Positions 13,132-21,990 of a stretch of 64,000 nt of DNA are shown here, piece after piece (position 1 is the stretch's first letter; each line of letters begins with the position of its first letter). The notes beneath the pieces are model-generated. The model did no database searches and was not told where the DNA came from. It was given only the letters and a program-made list of their open reading frames with translations. Made by a program: the position numbers and the translations under genes. The stretch is from Paenibacillus sp. FSL K6-1096. Lineage in GTDB: Bacteria; Bacillota; Bacilli; Paenibacillales; Paenibacillaceae. The stretch is from positions 2,108,001 to 2,172,000 of the forward strand of contig NZ_CP150274.1 of NCBI RefSeq assembly GCF_037977055.1, given 5' to 3'.

Positions 13132-14312
13132 CCGCTAACCGCTCTGGTGCCGCATTCATCGCAGAACTTCTGTCCCGGCTCCAGCTCATGCCCGCAGCCC
13201 GTGCATTTGAGAACCAGCCCCGCGCCGCAATGCTGGCAGAACTTCGCGCCGGGCGTGACGGCTTGCCCGCAGCTATGGCAGGCAGCGCCCGCTGCGGGCA
13301 CCGGCTGCAGCGGTTGTCCGCAGCCGGTGCAGAAGCGCGCATCCGCCGGGTTCACGGTCCCGCAGCCTGCGCAGGACTTGCCGGAGGTGCCGGAACCGGC
13401 GCCGCCTGCATTGCCGCCCGTACCGCCGTCCAGTGACATACTGCGGGTGATTCTCGCTACGATCTCTGCCGCAGGCCCCGCCATACCCATACCCATGCCC
13501 AGACCCAGGCCGGCATTCATCATCCCAACCCCCGCATTGCCCGGATTGCCGGCCGCCTCCTCCATCGTATCGAAGCTGCGTTCCTGCTGATAGGTGAAGC
13601 CGATGATGTCCATCTCCGCCTTCTTGGCCAGTGCTTCCTTCAGCCGCACGGTCGCCGGATCATCATCCGGGATATTGATGGAGTCAATATAGAAGTTATT
13701 GAGTTCAATGCCGCTATCCTGAAACGACGGAGCCAGCCTTCCCTGGATATGCTTTGAAATCTCGACGACATAGGCATTGATCTCCAGAATGCTGATCTTA
13801 CGGTGAACCAGATAAGAAGAGATCAATTCGTTAATGTTGGACATCAGCAGCCCGCGGAAATAATTCACCATCGTGTCCTGATCGAAGACCGGCAGTGTTC
13901 CTACGAGCTTGAGCAGGAATTTGCGGGGGTCCTCAATACGGACGCCGAATTGCCCGAAAGCCCGCACAGCCACCATCACCTTATACTTCGGGTCCTGCAG
14001 CTGGAGCGGGGAGCTCGTTCCCCACTTGACGTTCATGGAATTCATCTTGTTCACGAACCAGACTTCTGCCGTGAACGGAGATTTGCCACCGAACGGCAGG
14101 TTCACCACATTCGACAGAATCGGTATATTGGCTGTGCTCAGGGTGTGGCGGCCGGCTGTAAAAGAATCCAGCGCCTCTCCGCCCTTGAACAGAATCGCCT
14201 CCTGTGATTCATTGACGATCAGTTGAGTCCAGGTGCCCAGCTCCTGATTCGGATATTTCCAGGCGAACACTCCGGGAGGTCCGTCATATTTGACTACTTC
14301 AATAATTGCCAT
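13128..14312 (-). CDS. ydjI: YdjI-like SPFH/virion-core protein with three C-terminal zinc ribbons
   Basis: 394 residues, ATG with AGAGGGA upstream. Residues about 1-245 follow the 'virion core / SPFH-like' family seen in B. subtilis YdjI: VVKYDGPPGVFAWKYPNQEL at the start, a long beta-rich body, and ALAKKAEMDIIGFTYQQERSFD before a Gly/Met-rich linker (about 255-300). Three CxxC-x(n)-CxxC zinc ribbons close the protein (CAGCG...CTGCG; CHSCG...CQHCG; CTGCG...CDECG). In B. subtilis ydjI lies in the sigma-W-controlled pspA-ydjGHI operon for envelope stress. Here no pspA is adjacent. First gene of its operon, behind a sigma-W-like promoter. Confidence 0.8.
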   Translation of the reverse strand: MAIIEVVKYDGPPGVFAWKYPNQELGTWTQLIVNESQEAILFKGGEALDSFTAGRHTLSTANIPILSNVVNLPFGGKSPFTAEVWFVNKMNSMNVKWGTSSPLQLQDPKYKVMVAVRAFGQFGVRIEDPRKFLLKLVGTLPVFDQDTMVNYFRGLLMSNINELISSYLVHRKISILEINAYVVEISKHIQGRLAPSFQDSGIELNNFYIDSINIPDDDPATVRLKEALAKKAEMDIIGFTYQQERSFDTMEEAAGNPGNAGVGMMNAGLGLGMGMGMAGPAAEIVARITRSMSLDGGTGGNAGGAGSGTSGKSCAGCGTVNPADARFCTGCGQPLQPVPAAGAACHSCGQAVTPGAKFCQHCGAGLVLKCTGCGHELEPGQKFCDECGTRAVSG

Positions 14313-14347
14313 CCGTCCATTCCCTCTTTCTTGACAGGTATGTATGA

Positions 14348-14375
14348 TATACGCAGCTTTCGCCCTTAAGGTTCA
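14348..14375 (-). promoter_or_regulatory. ECF sigma-W-like promoter
   Basis: Minus strand -35 TGAACC (14370-14375), a 16-bp spacer and -10 CGTATA (14348-14353), 36 bp upstream of the ydjI start. The B. subtilis sigma-W consensus is TGAAAC, 16-17 bp, CGTATA, so 11 of 12 bases match. No sigma-A hexamer pair of similar quality is visible here. Confidence 0.7.
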
Positions 14376-14462
14376 ACCGGGGAGAAATTACTCCTTCTGA
14401 TTGTAGTACAATTCATAGGAATAGATAAAGCAGACTTTTACAAAATAACCCCAAAACAAATC

Positions 14463-14501
14463 AAAAAAAAGGCTGCATCCCCCTCGCGGAAAGATACAGC
14501 C
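14463..14501 (-). terminator. Terminator after obg
   Basis: Minus-strand stem GGCTGTATC / GATGCAGCC followed by eight T, about 25 nt after the obg stop. Confidence 0.85.
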
Positions 14502-14525
14502 GGTGACACATCTCTGATTAATCAA

Positions 14526-15836
14526 TCAATAGTAACTGCTGTTCTCGACAAACTCGAATTCGAAATCGCCGATCCGCACAATGGTTCCCTCTACCGCACC
14601 GCGTCTGCGCAACTCGGCATCTACGCCCATATGGCGCAGGGTGCGGGCCAGCTTCAGAATAGCGTCATGCGTGCTTAGCTGCATCCGCTTCAGCATCCGT
14701 TCAATCCGCGGGCTAGTGACCACGAACGCCTCATTATCGCGGGTAATCGTGAATGAATTATCATCCTCCGCTTCCAGCTTGTATACCTTGCGTTCTGTGG
14801 TCTCCGCCACTTCTTCCACCACCGGCGCCACCGGAATGCTGTCCAGAAGATCCGCCGCCCGGTAGAGCAGCTCCTGAATCCCTTGACGGGTCAGCGAGGA
14901 GATCGGCATAATCTCCAGGTCCGGGCGAAGCTCTGCCACCCGCTCACGGAACGCCGCCAGGTTCTCCTCCGAGTCCGGCATATCCATCTTGTTCGCTGCG
15001 ACAATCTGCGGGCGGTCCATCAGAGCCGCGTTATATTGCTTCAGCTCATCGTTAATTAACACCCAGTCTTCAAAAGGATCACGGCCCTCTGAGCCGGACA
15101 TATCCACGACATGAATGATAACACGCGTACGTTCAACGTGACGCAGGAACTCATGTCCCAGTCCCACACCTTCACTCGCTCCTTCAATCAGCCCCGGCAG
15201 ATCCGCCATCACGAAGCTGCGGCTGTCCCCCACATCCACAACGCCCAAATTCGGGGTAATCGTTGTGAAGTGATACGCCCCGATCTTCGGCTGGGCGGCA
15301 GACACCACAGACAGCAAGGTCGATTTGCCTACGCTCGGGAAGCCTACCAGGCCTACGTCAGCCATTACCTTAAGTTCCATGACCACGTACCGCTCCTGGC
15401 CCTCTTCGCCGTTCTCGGCAAGCTCCGGCGCTGTGTTGGAGGCCGTTGCGAACCGGACGTTCCCCCGGCCGCCCCGGCCGCCGCGGGCCACCACGACCTG
15501 CTGGCCGTGACGGGTCATATCGGCAATGATCTCCTGCGTATCGTCATCGATCAGGAGCGTGCCCGGTGGAATCCGCACAATCAGATGCTCGGCGTTCGCC
15601 CCGTGCTGGCTTTTGTTGCGGCCCTTTACGCCGCGGTCGGCCTTGAAGTGCCGCTGATACCGGAAATCCATCAGGGTGCGCAGCCCTTCATCCACCCGGA
15701 AGATGACGTCTCCTCCGCGGCCTCCATCGCCGCCGGCCGGTCCGCCTTCCGGCACATATTTCTCCCGGCGGAACGCTACGAGGCCGTCTCCGCCGTCTCC
15801 GCCTTTTACATAAATCTTCGCTTTATCTACGAACAT
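14526..15836 (-). CDS. obgE: GTPase Obg/CgtA
   Basis: 436 residues, typical length. N-terminal glycine-rich Obg domain (about 1-158; [20 protein letters not shown]), G domain (P-loop [22 protein letters not shown]), and a C-terminal OCT domain ending in [20 protein letters not shown]. It is an essential ribosome-associated GTPase involved in 50S maturation and, in bacilli, in sporulation and stress signalling. It lies 15 nt after spo0B, the conserved pairing of Bacillales. Confidence 0.97.
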   Translation of the reverse strand: MFVDKAKIYVKGGDGGDGLVAFRREKYVPEGGPAGGDGGRGGDVIFRVDEGLRTLMDFRYQRHFKADRGVKGRNKSQHGANAEHLIVRIPPGTLLIDDDTQEIIADMTRHGQQVVVARGGRGGRGNVRFATASNTAPELAENGEEGQERYVVMELKVMADVGLVGFPSVGKSTLLSVVSAAQPKIGAYHFTTITPNLGVVDVGDSRSFVMADLPGLIEGASEGVGLGHEFLRHVERTRVIIHVVDMSGSEGRDPFEDWVLINDELKQYNAALMDRPQIVAANKMDMPDSEENLAAFRERVAELRPDLEIMPISSLTRQGIQELLYRAADLLDSIPVAPVVEEVAETTERKVYKLEAEDDNSFTITRDNEAFVVTSPRIERMLKRMQLSTHDAILKLARTLRHMGVDAELRRRGAVEGTIVRIGDFEFEFVENSSYY

Positions 15837-15851
15837 GAATGTTCACCTTCC

Positions 15852-16592
15852 TTACATCTCCAGCGGTAAGCGCAGTTTCACATAGCCTTTGGCCGGCTGT
15901 ACCTGCTCCGCCTTCATGATTTTCCCTTGTACTATATTATAAATTTGCCCCTGCAGCAGTTCGGGGTGGCCCTCTGTCCCCTCACCTGTGAAGGAGATCA
16001 GAACGTCCTTGCCCTCCTGGGAAAAGCTGAGCTGCAGCCTCCGTGTCTCCCCTTGCGGCGTAATTCCGCTGTACTGGTACGCTCTTACCGTCTGCATAAT
16101 GACTGAAGTCAGCTCGCTGCCTGTATCGGAGCTTAGCTTGTCCTCCAGATTCAGGCCTTCCTCCACCTGTATGTCCAGCTCCAGAGAGCTTCTGTTCGTC
16201 CGGAAGGACTGCAGGTAGAATACCAGTGACGGAACCCCGAGCTTCGCAATCCGGCTGTCCAGCGCGATACGCTCTTTTATTCTTTCCACACACTGCTTGG
16301 ATTTATCAGGCTTGCCGAGCTGGATATATCCGTAAAGCACTTGCAGATCATTCATCCAATCATGACGATGATGATTCAGTGTCCGGTTGGCCGCCAGCTG
16401 CAGAGTATTCTCCTGTATCCGCAGTTCCTCTTCATAATGACGCCGGTTGTAAACAAAGCTGAATGCAAGCACTGCAGCTACCCAGAATCCGAGCAGCAGG
16501 CATGTGAGAAGGGACGTATGCCAATACACGAGACCTAAAGGAAGCACTGCGGATAACATGACTGCCCAGATGATACTTTTCCAGGATTTCAT
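15852..16592 (-). CDS. spo0B: Sporulation initiation phosphotransferase Spo0B with N-terminal membrane segments
   Basis: 246 residues from the ATG at 16592, chosen because GGGGAG lies five nt upstream; an in-frame start 27 nt earlier has no site. The phosphoacceptor region HHRHDWMNDLQVLYGYIQLG matches the Spo0B four-helix-bundle motif (His-Asp-Trp-Met-Asn); the histidine is residue 77 here. The C-terminal part is a degenerate ATPase-like domain. Spo0B relays phosphate from Spo0F to Spo0A. Unlike the shorter cytosolic B. subtilis protein, this one begins with two hydrophobic helices (about residues 4-48), so membrane anchoring is expected. It lies between rpmA and obg as in bacilli. Confidence 0.85.
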   Translation of the reverse strand: MKSWKSIIWAVMLSAVLPLGLVYWHTSLLTCLLLGFWVAAVLAFSFVYNRRHYEEELRIQENTLQLAANRTLNHHRHDWMNDLQVLYGYIQLGKPDKSKQCVERIKERIALDSRIAKLGVPSLVFYLQSFRTNRSSLELDIQVEEGLNLEDKLSSDTGSELTSVIMQTVRAYQYSGITPQGETRRLQLSFSQEGKDVLISFTGEGTEGHPELLQGQIYNIVQGKIMKAEQVQPAKGYVKLRLPLEM

Positions 16593-16744
16593 TCTTTCTC
16601 CCCGTCCCTTGGTTCGCAAAATTATTTCCGATGTAGAAGCTGCTTCTCTTGCTTAGAACGTACCATTTCCTCAGTATAACACAGGCCATTCCTGCAATCA
16701 CCAGAATCCCTCGCAAAGTGAGGCTTAAGCTTCGATGCTATTAA

Positions 16745-16845
16745 CTCAAGCGGAAACGGCTTTGCCGTCCTTTTTAAGGACGGCATCGTTTCAGCGAGAA
16801 ATATAAGGATAAGTTATCGTGTGCAACATATAAATTCTTATATTT
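16745..16845. repeat. Two-hairpin palindromic element between rpmA and spo0B
   Basis: The first hairpin (16753-16791) has inner arms GCCGTCCTT / AAGGACGGC and outer GAAACG / CGTTTC. The second has arms at 16799-16810 and 16834-16845 (AAATATAAGGAT / ATTCTTATATTT, one G-T pair). The element fills the gap between the rpmA terminator and the spo0B upstream region. It looks like an interspersed palindromic repeat or a structured RNA. I see no second copy in this window. Confidence 0.5.
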
Positions 16846-16851
16846 TCAAAA

Positions 16852-16880
16852 AAAGCCCCCGGCACTCATGCCGGAGGCTT
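16852..16880 (-). terminator. Terminator after rpmA
   Basis: Minus-strand stem AAGCCTCCGGCA / TGCCGGGGGCTT followed by T7, 24 nt after the rpmA stop. Confidence 0.85.
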
Positions 16881-16903
16881 CTCATCTAAACAGGTCCGAA
16901 AGC

Positions 16904-17215
16904 TTACGCTTCCAGTGCCGCTGCTACCGGAGCGACATCAACCGGGTACACGCTCACCTTTTTGCGGTCGCGGCCCCAACGTTCGAACTTCACTACGCCA
17001 TCCACCAGAGCGAACAGAGTGTCATCCTTACCGATGCCCACGTTCGTACCTGGATGAATCTTGGTTCCGCGTTGACGAACCAGGATGTTACCGCCGGTCA
17101 CTGCCTGACCGTCAGCACGTTTCACGCCAAGACGCTTGGAGTGGGAATCACGTCCGTTCTTGGTGGAACCTACACCCTTCTTCGATGCGAATAGCTGAAG
17201 ATCCAATTTCAACAT
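16904..17215 (-). CDS. rpmA: 50S ribosomal protein L27 with cleavable N-terminal extension
   Basis: 103 residues from the ATG at 17215, with GGAGG upstream. L27 signatures: [17 protein letters not shown] and [16 protein letters not shown]. It starts [17 protein letters not shown]: the extension up to LQLF is the site removed by the Prp cysteine protease in Firmicutes before L27 can work at the peptidyl transferase centre. The protease gene lies directly upstream. The usual order rplU-prp-rpmA is kept. Confidence 0.97.
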   Translation of the reverse strand: MLKLDLQLFASKKGVGSTKNGRDSHSKRLGVKRADGQAVTGGNILVRQRGTKIHPGTNVGIGKDDTLFALVDGVVKFERWGRDRKKVSVYPVDVAPVAAALEA

Positions 17216-17232
17216 GTTGTCAACCTCCTTCT

Positions 17233-17568
17233 TCAAATGATGACTTCCTGTATCTGAACATATTTCCTGTAGGATGTGGCAATGTCCTTGAGCATCAGCA
17301 CCATGGATTCCAGCAGCAGCTGTACCTTGGCGGAGACTTCGGGATCATTCACGGGAACCAGGGTCCCGCTTAAGAATCCATCCTTCATCGAAGTATCCAG
17401 AACCACGCCGGTCAAGCTTTCAATCGCATTCACCGTTCCCACCGTAACGGTTGAGACACCTGCGCAGACGATATCCTTGCCATTCCTTGCGTATTCCGCA
17501 TGGCCCTTGACGGAAAAACCGACAATGACACCTTGAGCAGAAGCCCGTGTAATCCGCACGTTAATCAT
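17233..17568 (-). CDS. prp: Ribosomal-processing cysteine protease Prp (YsxB)
   Basis: 111 residues. The family motif [18 protein letters not shown] holds the catalytic His (about 22) and Cys (about 34). It cleaves the N-terminal extension of L27. It sits between rplU (12 nt gap) and rpmA (17 nt gap), as in other Firmicutes. Confidence 0.92.
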   Translation of the reverse strand: MINVRITRASAQGVIVGFSVKGHAEYARNGKDIVCAGVSTVTVGTVNAIESLTGVVLDTSMKDGFLSGTLVPVNDPEVSAKVQLLLESMVLMLKDIATSYRKYVQIQEVII

Positions 17569-17580
17569 TAACGCACCTTC

Positions 17581-17892
17581 TTACGCTTGAATCTTCTCGA
17601 TAGTTACTTTGGTGTACGGTTGACGATGGCCTTGCTTCTTGTGGTAGTTCTTCTTCGGTTTGTATTTGTAAACTACAACCTTCTGACCCTTACCATGCTT
17701 CTCAACCTTGGCTGTTACAGACGCGCCGCTTACCAGCGGAGTTCCTGCAGTCAGACCGCCTTCGTTGGAAACAGCCAATACACGGTCAAACGTTACGCTT
17801 GCGCCGTCTTCAGCTTCCAGCTTCTCGATGAACAGAACATCGCCCTCTTGGACTCTGTATTGTTTACCGCCAGTTTCGATAATTGCATACAT
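17581..17892 (-). CDS. rplU: 50S ribosomal protein L21
   Basis: 103 residues. [18 protein letters not shown] and the C-terminal [19 protein letters not shown] are diagnostic of L21. ATG start with AGGAGGTG upstream. First gene of rplU-prp-rpmA. Confidence 0.97.
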   Translation of the reverse strand: MYAIIETGGKQYRVQEGDVLFIEKLEAEDGASVTFDRVLAVSNEGGLTAGTPLVSGASVTAKVEKHGKGQKVVVYKYKPKKNYHKKQGHRQPYTKVTIEKIQA

Positions 17893-18018
17893 TGTACTTG
17901 CACCTCCTCATGTCTCAGACTCGCCTAGTCAAGGTGGCATCCCCCGCAGGAGCTGCGCTTCAGATACCCGATCGGAGCGGTTACAGCATGTGCAGGAAGA
18001 GAACAACCAAACACATAC
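17893..18018 (-). promoter_or_regulatory. Probable ribosomal protein L21 leader RNA
   Basis: About 125 nt of untranslated leader between promoter and rplU. Visible hairpins on the minus strand: CCGATCGG, GCAGCTCCTGC and GACTAGGCGAGTC just before the ribosome binding site. Position and G/C-rich stem-loops fit the L21 leader family found before rplU in Firmicutes. I cannot score it against the family model. Confidence 0.55.
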
Positions 18019-18024
18019 TTGAAG

Positions 18025-18053
18025 ATATTATCATACTAATTCGTATTAGTCAA
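18025..18053 (-). promoter_or_regulatory. Promoter of rplU
   Basis: Minus strand -35 TTGACT (18048-18053), 17-bp spacer, -10 TAATAT (18025-18030), located just after the rng stop codon. Confidence 0.75.
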
Positions 18054-18059
18054 CGGTAA

Positions 18060-19301
18060 CTATTCCAGCCATTCCCCCACCTTGCCGGTTCCCCCACAGC
18101 AGTGACAGATCACTGGGGCGAAGCCAGCTGAATCATGTCTGGCTTTCTTACGGGTCATTTCCAGCAGGCCGAGATGGGTCCAGCCAAGAATATGCGTCTT
18201 GGTCCGGTCACGGCTGATGATGCTCTCCAGCTTGTCCGTCACCTGCTTGCGGTGCTCTCCCCGCTCCATGTCTATGAAGTCAACGATGATAATGCCCCCG
18301 GTATCCCGGAGCCGGACCAGACGCCCAATCTCTTCGGCTGCCAGCAGGTTGGTGCGCGTTACTGTATCCTCCAGATTCGTCCCGCCGGTATACTGCGCGG
18401 TATTGACATCAATGACGGTCAGCGCCTCGGTCTCATCCCAGATCAGCGTGGCCCCGCCTTCGAGAATGATTTTGCGGCCGAAGCTCTTGTGGAGCTGCTC
18501 CATCACACCATATGCCGTGAAAATGGACTCCGGCCCCCGGTAGAATCCTACCGGCTTGTGCCCTTCAGGAGCCAGCTCGTCCAGGAAGGCTTCGGCTTCC
18601 TGAACCGCCTTGGCTGAATCGATCATCAGCTCGTCACGCTGCGGATTGAAGGCATCGCGGATGAACCGCTGGACAATGCTGAGATCAGAGTGCAGGAGGG
18701 CCGGTGCAGCCGATTCCTTCGCCCGCCGGGTAATGCCCTCCCACTGGGCCCGCAGGAAGGCCAGATCCCCCTCTACCGCATCCGCAGGCTCGTCCTCGGA
18801 GACCGTCCGCATAATGAGCCCTTCCTCGCCCTGGCGCAGCCGCTCGCCGATGGCTTTGAGCCGGCTGCGCTCGGATTCGCGGCTGATTTTTTTGGACACG
18901 CCGACATATTCCGCGAACGGCATGTACACCATCCAGCGTCCGGGCAAGGTGTAATGTGTGGTTACCCGCGCGCCTTTGCCGCCCCGCGGCTCTTTTCTCA
19001 CCTGAACCACAATCTCCTGGCCCGGCTGCAGCAGCGTCTCGATGGAGGGCTTGACCTCCGGCTGCTTCTCCAGATGGGGGTGCAGGACATCATCTACATA
19101 CAGGAACGCATTCTTCTTCTGGCCGATATCTACAAAAGCCGCCTGCATTCCAGGCAGCACATTCATAACACGCCCTTTATAGTAACTCCCGACCAGACCC
19201 TGCTGCTGGTCACGTTCGGCCGCATACTCCACCAGCCTCCCGTTCTCCAGAAGTGCCATCCGGGTAGTATGCTGTGTGCAGTGAACGATCATTTGTTTCA
19301 T
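18060..19301 (-). CDS. rng: Ribonuclease E/G family protein
   Basis: 413 residues from the ATG at 19301 (AGAGGTGA seven nt upstream); an in-frame start 24 nt earlier is possible. S1-like segment near the N-terminus (VLPGMQAAFVDIGQKKNAFL), DNase I-like catalytic core with metal-binding aspartates in LTVIDVNTAQYTGG and GGIIIVDFIDM, and a C-terminal CHCCGGTGKV zinc-link-type motif. The family processes rRNA and degrades RNA endonucleolytically. Length fits RNase G rather than RNase E, with no long C-terminal scaffold. B. subtilis lacks this gene, while many Paenibacillaceae and Clostridia have it next to rplU. Confidence 0.9.
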   Translation of the reverse strand: MKQMIVHCTQHTTRMALLENGRLVEYAAERDQQQGLVGSYYKGRVMNVLPGMQAAFVDIGQKKNAFLYVDDVLHPHLEKQPEVKPSIETLLQPGQEIVVQVRKEPRGGKGARVTTHYTLPGRWMVYMPFAEYVGVSKKISRESERSRLKAIGERLRQGEEGLIMRTVSEDEPADAVEGDLAFLRAQWEGITRRAKESAAPALLHSDLSIVQRFIRDAFNPQRDELMIDSAKAVQEAEAFLDELAPEGHKPVGFYRGPESIFTAYGVMEQLHKSFGRKIILEGGATLIWDETEALTVIDVNTAQYTGGTNLEDTVTRTNLLAAEEIGRLVRLRDTGGIIIVDFIDMERGEHRKQVTDKLESIISRDRTKTHILGWTHLGLLEMTRKKARHDSAGFAPVICHCCGGTGKVGEWLE

Positions 19302-19337
19302 GGCTTCACCTCTGGTTTGAATCATTCCATTCTTGTA

Positions 19338-20204
19338 TTACATTCCGAAATAAGAAGCAATCAATCGCTGCTCCGGCACTACGGCCACAATGTCTCTGTC
19401 CTTGTTCATGACATAGATATAATGATAATGGTTACGTTTAAATAGACGCACTATATCATCCAAAGGTTTCGCTGAGAAGGCAACTATCGGACGGGCCAGG
19501 CCCTCCGCCTGCAGATAACGCTCATAGATCCGTTCACGGTTCATCAGAAAAGCAACGAAGCGGTACGGCAGATTGCGCTGGTCGGTAGCATTCGAATAGA
19601 GCAGAAACGCCCCGATCATCAGCAGATTGAGACGCAGCCCGCCTCCCGCTCCAAGCGGAAGCAAGGCAAAGACGATGATCATCAGGCTCGCGCCGATGCT
19701 GACTCTGCCGGTCCATAGCAGGGTGTAATAATACGGAAGCACCAGGCTCAGAAGCCCCTGGAGGATCTTGCCGCCGTCCAGCGGCAGCACCGGCAGGAGA
19801 TTGAACAGCGCGATCATCGCGTTCGCTCCGATGAAATAATTCAGATAAGCTATGCTTCCATACTCGGCTTGCTTGAGCACCAGCGCCATCAGTATCAGAA
19901 TACCGTTCTGCAGCGGTCCGGCAAGGGCGATACCGATCTCGCGCCCGGCTGTAAGCCGGCCATGGTCTTCAATAACCGCGACACCGCCGAAGGGCAGCAG
20001 CTGCACCGAGCGGACCGTCACTCCCGTCAGGCGTGCGGCACAGACATGTCCAAGCTCGTGGATGAAGACGATCATGAATAAGGTCAGCAGCTCCAGGAAC
20101 TGTCCGGTAAGCACGGAGAACATAAGAATCAGCACGAAGAGCGGATGCAGCGACAGCTCAATGCCGAGGACCCTAATCAAACGATACCACTTCAGCGGGA
20201 TCAA
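19338..20204 (-). CDS. spoIVFB: Stage IV sporulation protein FB, site-2 intramembrane protease
   Basis: 288 residues if the TTG at 20204 is used, overlapping spoIVFA by 32 nt. The start is uncertain, as no strong ribosome binding site is visible and another TTG lies at 20180. M50 metalloprotease: zinc-binding HELGH at about residue 49, second motif NLLPVLPLDGGKI, five to six membrane helices, and a cytosolic C-terminal part resembling a CBS domain. In the mother cell it cleaves pro-sigma-K at the forespore membrane and is held inactive by SpoIVFA/BofA. Co-encoded with spoIVFA. Confidence 0.9.
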   Translation of the reverse strand: MIPLKWYRLIRVLGIELSLHPLFVLILMFSVLTGQFLELLTLFMIVFIHELGHVCAARLTGVTVRSVQLLPFGGVAVIEDHGRLTAGREIGIALAGPLQNGILILMALVLKQAEYGSIAYLNYFIGANAMIALFNLLPVLPLDGGKILQGLLSLVLPYYYTLLWTGRVSIGASLMIIVFALLPLGAGGGLRLNLLMIGAFLLYSNATDQRNLPYRFVAFLMNRERIYERYLQAEGLARPIVAFSAKPLDDIVRLFKRNHYHYIYVMNKDRDIVAVVPEQRLIASYFGM

Positions 20205-21030
20205 TATAAGACTTGTCTTTCATCATCGCCAGAAAAAGCAGCGGGCGCTCCGTCTCCCCCGCCCCCTGAATCCAGCCGACTGCCTCCCCGCTCTGCAGCC
20301 AGTCGTCAACCGCAAGCTGTGTTCCGCTCAGATGGCCGTACTCTGCTGTAAGCCCTCCGGTATGGCGGACCGTGACACGGATGCCCCCGGAAGTCTCCTT
20401 GGAGACGGACAGGACCCGGCCCGTATCTACACTTTTCACCGTGACACCGGCACTTGAATCGCCTGACGGCAGAATTTCAATCCCCTGAAGAGAAGCCGTG
20501 AACGGGCTGACCACAATGCCTGCCAGCGGGGCGCTGAGCTGGTGGTCTGCCGTCACCTTCTCCGCCGGCACCTGCTGGTCCCCGAAGATAGGTATGAAGG
20601 ACGGAGCCCCGTTGAAGTGCTCCTCATACCATACCTGCACCGCTACGAAGTCCATATCACTGCTGAGAACATTCGTAATGAAATACTGCGTTTTCAGAGC
20701 CCATGGCTCCTGAACCGTGAAGATGCCCCAGACCGCGCCGAAGACCAGCACACTGGCTGTGGTGCGCCGCAGCAGACCTCTGCCGAACCCCGGCCTTCCT
20801 CCGCCGCTGTCATCGTCCCAATTGCGGTGCTGCCGCTTCCACAGGTCTTCCGGATCAGGCTCGGGCGTAGCGCCGCCTCCAGAGTCCGGCCCCCACTCCC
20901 TGTACGGGGGGGAACTGCCGCTGCCGGGCTGCCGGAACAGCTCCGGTACAGTGCCGCCACCAGACTGATCCTCCAGCAGATGCTCCATTCGTTTGTGGCG
21001 GCGGTTGTTGAAGTTATTAGGGGTTGTCAT
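20173..21030 (-). CDS. spoIVFA: Stage IV sporulation protein FA, M23-like
   Basis: 285 residues, ATG with GGAGGGAT. N-terminal disordered Gly/Pro/Asp-rich region (about 1-85), one membrane helix (about 88-108, TTASVLVFGAVWGIF), and an extracytoplasmic domain with an M23/LytM-like fold (PLAGIVVSPF ... TVRHTGGLTAEYGHLSGTQL), probably not catalytic. It forms the complex that controls SpoIVFB and is cleaved by SpoIVB. The first gene of the pair. Confidence 0.85.
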   Translation of the reverse strand: MTTPNNFNNRRHKRMEHLLEDQSGGGTVPELFRQPGSGSSPPYREWGPDSGGGATPEPDPEDLWKRQHRNWDDDSGGGRPGFGRGLLRRTTASVLVFGAVWGIFTVQEPWALKTQYFITNVLSSDMDFVAVQVWYEEHFNGAPSFIPIFGDQQVPAEKVTADHQLSAPLAGIVVSPFTASLQGIEILPSGDSSAGVTVKSVDTGRVLSVSKETSGGIRVTVRHTGGLTAEYGHLSGTQLAVDDWLQSGEAVGWIQGAGETERPLLFLAMMKDKSYIDPAEVVSFD

Positions 21031-21116
21031 ATCGATCCCTCCGGCGGGCTTGTTTTACTTCCATTTTATGAATGGCGGAAGCCTTTTTAGAACAAGCCTG
21101 CGGACCGCAGCACAGC

Positions 21117-21149
21117 AAAAAGCCCGCTGGAGATGACTCCACAGCGGAC
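21117..21149 (-). terminator. Terminator after minD
   Basis: Minus-strand hairpin GTCCGCTGTGGAG / TCTCCAGCGGGC (small bulge) followed by TTTTTGCTG, about 40 nt after minD. Confidence 0.7.
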
Positions 21150-21190
21150 TCTTGGCGGAAGAATGCGATATATAAGTGCCTTCCCGGATT

Positions 21191-21985
21191 CTAGCCCATT
21201 CCGAAAAATTTCTTAAGCTTCTTGAACGCGCCCTGCTTCTGGTCAAGCTGCATCAGCGGAACCGCATCGCCCAGAATGCGCCGGGCAATATTGCGGTAAG
21301 CAATCGCTGCGTTGGAATCCGGGTTCATTACGGTAGGCTCTCCGTTATTGGCCGCACGGATGACCTGCTCATCATCGGGCACGATTCCGATCAGATCAAT
21401 ATTCAGCACCTGGAGAATATCCTCAATATCCAGCATATCTCCTGATCTCATCAGCCCGTGGCGGATCCGGTTGACGATCAGCTTCGGCGATTCCACCGGC
21501 GACTGCTCCAGCAAGCCGATAATCCGGTCTGCATCCCGCACCGCCGCATGCTCCGGAGTGGTGACCACAATGGCCTTGTCGGCACCGGCAATCGCATTGC
21601 GGAAGCCATGCTCGATTCCGGCCGGACAATCAATCAGAATATATTCATATTCCTTCTTGAGCTCCAGAATGATATCCCTGACCTGCTCCGGTGTCACTGC
21701 GGTCTTGTCCTTGGTCTGGGCTGCGGGCAGCATGTACAGCTCATCAAAGCGCTTGTCCTTGACGAGCGCCTGGTTCAGGCGGCAGCGGCCTTCCGCCACA
21801 TCGACAAGATCATATATAATACGGTTCTCCAGCCCCATGACCACATCCAGATTCCGCAGCCCGATATCCGTATCCACCAGACATACCTTTTTGCCTTGCA
21901 AGGCAAGCGCGGTCCCAATGTTGGCTGTTGTGGTTGTCTTGCCAACTCCGCCCTTGCCCGAGGTTACGACGATTGCTTCTCCCAT
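21191..21985 (-). CDS. minD: Septum site-determining protein MinD
   Basis: 264 residues. Deviant Walker A SGKGGVGKTTTTANIG, DTDIGLRNLDVVMG, and a C-terminal amphipathic membrane-targeting tail (FKKLKKFFGMG). The ATPase recruits MinC to the membrane to block polar division and also takes part in sporulation and DNA segregation. It begins five nt after minC. Confidence 0.97.
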   Translation of the reverse strand: MGEAIVVTSGKGGVGKTTTTANIGTALALQGKKVCLVDTDIGLRNLDVVMGLENRIIYDLVDVAEGRCRLNQALVKDKRFDELYMLPAAQTKDKTAVTPEQVRDIILELKKEYEYILIDCPAGIEHGFRNAIAGADKAIVVTTPEHAAVRDADRIIGLLEQSPVESPKLIVNRIRHGLMRSGDMLDIEDILQVLNIDLIGIVPDDEQVIRAANNGEPTVMNPDSNAAIAYRNIARRILGDAVPLMQLDQKQGAFKKLKKFFGMG

Positions 21986-21990
21986 GGAGG

